Origin: Yponomeuta sedellus
Lineage: Eukaryota > Arthropoda > Insecta > Lepidoptera > Yponomeutidae
DNA length: 64,000 nucleotides
Assembly (NCBI GenBank): GCA_934045075.1
Contig: OW203726.1
Location: 12,684,037-12,748,036, forward strand
Direction: 5' to 3'
Shown here: one piece after another, positions 58,965-64,000 of the stretch
Position numbering within the stretch: position 1 is the stretch's first letter
Layout of the letters: each line of letters begins with the position of its first letter
Notes under the pieces: model-generated
The model's database searches: none
The model's input: only the letters and a program-made list of their open reading frames with translations
Told to the model about the DNA's origin: nothing
Program-made: the position numbers and the translations under genes

Positions 58965-61140
58965 AATTTCTTTTGAAGATCCACTTAAGTGACTAAGTTT
59001 TATATGTCAATAGCAATACGTTCAAATTTTAGTCGCATGAAACAATCTTTGACCTCCCACACGTATTGCTAAAATAAGAAAATCACATTTGTGAGATGAG
59101 TGCCATTACAAACCAATTGGACACAAATTACCTATGCAGCGCAAAATAAAACCTTGACCTTTTCGACGTGATTACCACCTTATATTGCGGTGCGTACGCT
59201 TAATTATTTGCCATCATCACAATTTTCAACTTTGAACTCTATTGAATCGAGCAAAGGCTAGAATTGGCAAAGACATTATGAAAATGCATCATCTTCCGAA
59301 TTGAAAATGTTAAAGGCCGAGCGCTTAGGTATTTGTGGTATTTCTTTTGATTGGCGTTCCCACAACCTTAAAAAAATGTTAGAACACGAGCCTCGAGAAC
59401 ATCTGGCTCTGAGGTAATGATATCATCCGCATTACGAGCAAGCACAATGTAAATGATATTCAAAATTGATATTTTGAACAATTCTATTTAACTACGAATT
59501 AGAGGTACAATTTTGTTGTTGTTTTAAACTCTTACCTTCTTTATCTGTGTTTATGTTTGGCAATGAAACTTGAGATTATGCCATATGAAAACAGAGATTT
59601 GAACTAACGCACTGGTCAAAATTTGGTTCATGAGAAGAATTTTTAAGCAATTTAAAACCGTACATGAACTGTAACGATACTTCTTTATAATAGCTGGCGT
59701 ACGTCTATTGAAGTTTGAATTATTTTAAAGGAAATCGTTACGTTCTGTTTAGATGTCAGTCGTGTCGAGACCCGCAGATAGGCTAGGGTTTCGATGAAAA
59801 TGATAATAAAAAAGAAAGTATTATTGCCAATTCAGTGTTTCAATAAGTAGATCGCTACCAAGCCCATCAGGTACATTAAATGTCTTTTACAAAATCTTTT
59901 TAGTAGTTTAGTTAGAAATGAACACATGCATATAATTTTTATTATAAAAAGAAATTTATCAAAAATAGTGTCTCGACACGACGGTGCTTTGTTTGAATTA
60001 GGTCTCGATTTGGCATCTCTAAAGGGTGATTTTTTTGGGCGTCTTGATGATAATAATAAACAACGACATTAATGATTATACAGGGTGTCTCATTCAAATC
60101 GGTCAGTATGGGAAAGTCTGAAACTATAAGACATACGAAGATCTGTTCTGAGGAACCATGTCATCGATTTTGATAACAAGAAAAACTGCATTCATACATT
60201 TTAAAAAACATCTGTACTCTTTTCGGGAATCGAACCCGGTTGTTATGAAAAAAAACTCTACACTATTTCTATTTAGATATCGATTGTGTAGGTCTTAAGC
60301 AGTAAATGTCTGTACAAAACATGATGTCTAAAATGAATAAAATGCTTTGCAACGTTCGACTGTAGTCACAAATCAAAGCAGTTCAAAGTATTTTGACAGT
60401 AAAAAAGGTTTTCACGTTGTAAAAGCAGAAGTACAGTTAAGCCGGCCGGTTCTGACATGTTTATTATATTCATGCAAGCTCTACCCTATACATCAACAAT
60501 ACAGTCGTTAACTGGAAGATAAAGCTGTTAGCATTAAATTCGCCTTTGTACTTTTTTTTTGTTGTTGAACCAACTTGCTGGAACGACGATCTGCGGCAGA
60601 TTCCTGAGAGCGGCAGAATGAAGATGGCTGACGATAAAACAAAATGGAGTACCTTGGGAGGGAAGAAAAAATTTAAATCATTTCTTTTTTAATTCAAAAA
60701 TTATCTAAGTAATCTTGTAGAATGATCTAAAAGTGGATGTTACCAATATTTGTTTGCATATACCCATAAGGAACTACAATCATTAATCTCCGTACAAAAT
60801 AATGCTATGTTATATCATAAGAATAAAAATACTTAGTCCTACCATTTGATCGTCCATTCGACAATCAAACTGTCCGCAAAATAGTGACTTATGAACAATA
60901 TATCATAAGACGAGATAATCACCATATGAAATCCCTATTAACATTGACATTTATGCGTCGATTACTTAATAGGCGTTGCATCGGTCAAAGTTAGTAAGCC
61001 GGGAGTCACACGGCGCTAAAGCGCCCACAATAGAGTATACTCTTTTGTATGCATGATGGCACGCTGCATCTGGATACAGTATAGCAGTCACATGTATAGG
61101 ATTCTTCCCATCAGTCGTGATGCAACGATGGTATTAGACG
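58965..61140. other. Intergenic stretch upstream of gene E
   Basis: No gene seen. Near 60080-60240 lies an ACAGGGTGTCTCATTC-type repeat with a minus-strand B-box-like GGTTCGATTCCCG. The rest is unassigned AT-rich DNA. Confidence 0.5.
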
Positions 61141-61143
61141 AAA

Positions 61144-61177
61144 TATATAAGAGAACCGCTTGGATACGTAATCATTG
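61144..61177 (+). promoter_or_regulatory. Core promoter of cuticular gene E
   Basis: TATATAA at 61144-61150 is followed by TCATTG with its A at 61174, 30 nt downstream. The start codon is 63 nt further on. The layout matches gene B. Confidence 0.78.
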
Positions 61178-61236
61178 CACAGAGAGATTCCACAGCGGAG
61201 TACCGTCGCGTAGGGCACAATAGATAATTCACAAAA

Positions 61237-62321
61237 ATGAAACTGGTTAGTATTTTCTTGCGAAGTTAATATGTCAGTAACGTGAAAGTGTACCTGAGGA
61301 GTCTCGCATCTTCCGGGTGAAAGAGATAGGGCCGTTAGATTTCCGGCTTATGTCCATAAATTTAGACACAAGTCCGGCTTTTAGTCGAAAGATGACCGCC
61401 CGGACCCGCTCGCATTTTCCCGAGAGTAAATAAGAAAATCGTGGCAAAGGCGGTGTGTCAGGCTTTCGGGGCGAAATGCCGGCTAACTATGGCCTGAGTC
61501 TGGCTTTTCTATTTATGTGCCTGGCAACCCTGGAAAAGGAGCTTTTTATTGATGGCTGATTGTCCTGTTTCAGTTAGTGGTACTTGCTCTCACTGCGGCC
61601 GCGTTTGCTGCGCCACAAAACCAACAAGACAACGAGATCCTGCGATATGAAGTGAACAATTCAGGACTCGACGCTTACGACTTTGTGTAAGAACGCCATT
61701 ATGTGTCTGACAAGAAGTGGATTGAATATAATTAGTTTTGCATATCCCTCCGCCAGACGCATGCTTCATAAAGCTACAATTAGTTATAAACTTCAGTAAA
61801 ATGGTCAGCAGATTTCGCTCAACCTCTTGAGTGGATGGTAATCCAGATTAGTTAACCTTTTTTCTTAATCGGAGCTCTGCTGGGTTTGACAATTCAAAAT
61901 TTATTAATTTATTAAATGGAATGTGAGCATTTAGAGAAGAATGTAATCTGCAACTTTAGGAATAAATACTTCGTATTACTTATTTATCAATGTGCCGATT
62001 ACAGATTCGAAAATATTTTGGGCTTACTAGACAAATGTCAGACAAGTTTGCTTAAAAACGCGGCTGTACATTAAATTCACAGTAATCTTTTGCAGTTATC
62101 AGCTTTCTGACGGCACTAAGCATGAGGAGCAAGGACAATTGAAGAACCAGGGGGCTGAAAACGAAGGCATCTCAGTGACAGGACAGTACTCGTGGATTGG
62201 ACCTGATGGAGTTACATACACTGTGACCTACACTGCTGACGAGAATGGATTCCAGCCACAGATCCAACAAAGTCCCGGTGGAGCGATTCCAGAGGCTGTT
62301 ATATCGGCTTTACTAGGTTAA
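61237..62321 (+). CDS. Gene E: RR-1 cuticular protein, 3 exons
   Basis: A predicted secreted chitin-binding cuticle protein, 115 residues. Exons are 61237-61245 (ATGAAACTG, then gttagt), 61574-61686 and 62096-62321, phases 0 and 2, all GT/AG. The signal peptide is MKLLVVLALTAAAFA. The R&R RR-1 domain covers about residues 38-97. It starts AYDFVYQLSDGTKHEEQG, and the core GQYSWIGPDGVTYTVTYTAD is followed by ENGFQPQ. The short C-terminus PGGAIPEAVISALLG is typical of small larval cuticle proteins and resembles the ends of gene C. There is no proline-rich tail like that of A and B, and the last exon carries the whole domain without a further intron. Start choice follows the TATA/Inr promoter and the shared first-exon pattern. 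The function is family knowledge; stage and tissue cannot be read from sequence. Confidence 0.95.
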
Positions 62322-62706
62322 TTTATTGCTAGAATATCTAATTTTTTGATACTAGGAGGAATTTCAGAAAGTTATCTGTTTACTTTAATTAGGATTTTTT
62401 TTGTTTTTTTTTAATTAGTGTAATTTGTGTTGTAATAGATTTACATCTCTCTGGTTACCATATTACAGGGTACTTTGCGACCAGGTGATGTGATTGTGTT
62501 ATGTGGAAGTTATTATTGTCATCTGCGAACATTTTATACTATATTCATAGTTAAATCTATCCCTACCAATGTCAGTATTTGTAAATTATGCGTTTAGGTT
62601 GGGGAATGATTAAACTGGTTGTAAATACGAAAGTCAGATACCTAGATGTATCGTACGATGCAGTATATAATATTTATGTACCGATTTGTTAAAGGAATAA
62701 TGAGTA

Positions 62707-62712
62707 AATAAA
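62707..62712 (+). terminator. Candidate poly(A) signal of gene E
   Basis: AATAAA about 385 nt after the stop codon. Confidence 0.4.
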
Positions 62713-62719
62713 GAAAACA

Positions 62720-64000
62720 AATACAATAAGGGAAAAAATAAAGCAAAGTGTAATGCTCAGTTCACTAGTTTTTATTCTGTTTGACCATTTTATCTCAACT
62801 ATGATAATTGGATGCCGGATTGGAATAGTTCATCTATAGCTGATTCCGCATGCTTAGCAATTTTTTTATGGTATTCAGTATATTTTTAATGTCAAGTCAT
62901 AATAAGAAATATGACTGAGATAAAAGTAGTTAACGTAGTCTTAAATGTTTTAATTTTAAGAGAAATAAACCTTTTTTGAAACATGACAGCTACTCATCAT
63001 CTTATTTTAAACAAAAACATTTACCCGTTATGTTTTTATATTTTTATAGTTCAGTCAGTTTGGTCGCCATAGCGTAAATCTACATAGTTATGTACGAGCT
63101 TATGACACTACAGCTTATTTGGAAACATTTTTCCCCCTATTTTTCTTGCCACGTATGAAAGCTTTTCACCTTGTTGACCCGATGTTAGTAACTTCTCACG
63201 ACCGACTTAGCCCGTTACAAGTCAAGTGTTATGTAACAAAGCAATGTTAAATCTTAACTCGTACAAGATATTTCGTCGTCATTGGGTCGATGGTCTAGGG
63301 CCTTTGTGACGACGTTGCCTGGTTACCACAGAACATGGTATTAATTTAGAACCAGGACCAGGTATTACGTAACTATTTCATATATTTTTAATTTAAAATC
63401 GGTTATCTTGAAAACGCGCTTTTCCTGAACTAATTCAATTACTATTAGTAATTTCGAACTATTTTTACGATTTTTTATATAATTTTAATTACATTGTAAG
63501 AAAATCTTCTTCAAGTTTTTTTTAGGTAGTAAATATTTAAAACCATTAGATGTTTAAAACAACGGCCTTGTGTTTTATAATGTGATAAATAGTTTGGTAA
63601 TTCTATTCGATATCGATGCAGCAAAGTTTTAAATGAGACAACATTGGTGATATAGGGCTAATCCAATAAAATTATTTAAAAAAATTCAAAGATCTGATAT
63701 GAAATCAGACTCCAATTATTGAGGGTGTTTCAAGTATCGCGCATTTTTTAGGTAATCCTATAAACAAATTGTCCTATGTACCTACAGCTGACTTCACATC
63801 TATATTTACAATGACAGCTTTTTGCTTTTAACGGTAAAAGAGCGATAGAAAGTACGGAATGGAGTTGAAAATCTACCGATTATACATTAGGCATACAAAC
63901 CCGGAGGAAGTCATCAATGACATAATACAAAAGTTATCGTGGGGTGCGATAACTTCGACTGTACATTGCATGCATTTGCATAACGTGACAATGTTGATGG
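62720..64000. other. Downstream stretch to window end
   Basis: No gene seen. A SINE-tail-like piece with GTTGCCTGGTTACCACAGAA lies near 63313-63345. The rest is AT-rich and unassigned. Confidence 0.5.

Noticed and set aside
1..64000. CRISPR arrays, operons, bacterial-type regulatory sites
   Set aside because: No regularly spaced direct repeats or bacterial gene organisation were seen. The sequence is eukaryotic with GT/AG introns.

Overview
The window looks like lepidopteran (moth or butterfly) nuclear DNA: AT-rich, with small multi-exon genes in long repeat-filled introns and many lepidopteran-type SINE and LINE remnants. The organism is inferred from these features only; no species was identified. 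There is no sign of bacterial, organellar or CRISPR sequence.

The backbone is a cluster of genes all on the + strand. Five encode small secreted cuticular proteins of the RR-1 (Rebers-Riddiford, chitin_bind_4) class. They are A (1577-10448), B (26866-36537), C (43490-45310), D (48714-52287) and E (61237-62321). A, B and E, and probably D, share one plan: a tiny first coding exon of one or three codons split from the rest of the signal peptide by an intron, a second exon ending in phase 2, then exon(s) with the chitin-binding R&R domain. C begins its signal peptide whole, directly after an AG. TATA boxes or TATA-like boxes lie upstream of all five. Their products would be secreted by epidermal cells and bind chitin fibres in soft cuticle.

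Between D and E is a sixth, unrecognised gene, F (53798-55269). It is predicted from phase-compatible splice sites to encode a 125-residue secreted protein with four cysteines after the signal peptide.

Two structural events stand out. First, a ~4.96 kb head-to-tail duplication (8518-18429) doubles the terminal exon and 3' UTR of gene A. The first ~1.54 kb of the two copies look identical, and divergence of roughly 1-2% begins abruptly after that. The left breakpoint sits inside an 82-bp inverted-repeat arm. Second, gene C has a diverged second terminal exon 2.4 kb downstream (47705-47761), so it could make two C-termini.

The rest is intergenic or intronic and rich in repeats. There is a tRNA-related SINE with clear target-site duplications in five places, two of them palindromic. 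There are at least three other SINE families, an R1-like LINE remnant (33285-34415, minus strand), RTE-like LINE tails, several foldback or MITE-like elements with long terminal inverted repeats, and an AT microsatellite. All exon structures are read by eye, with no transcript evidence.
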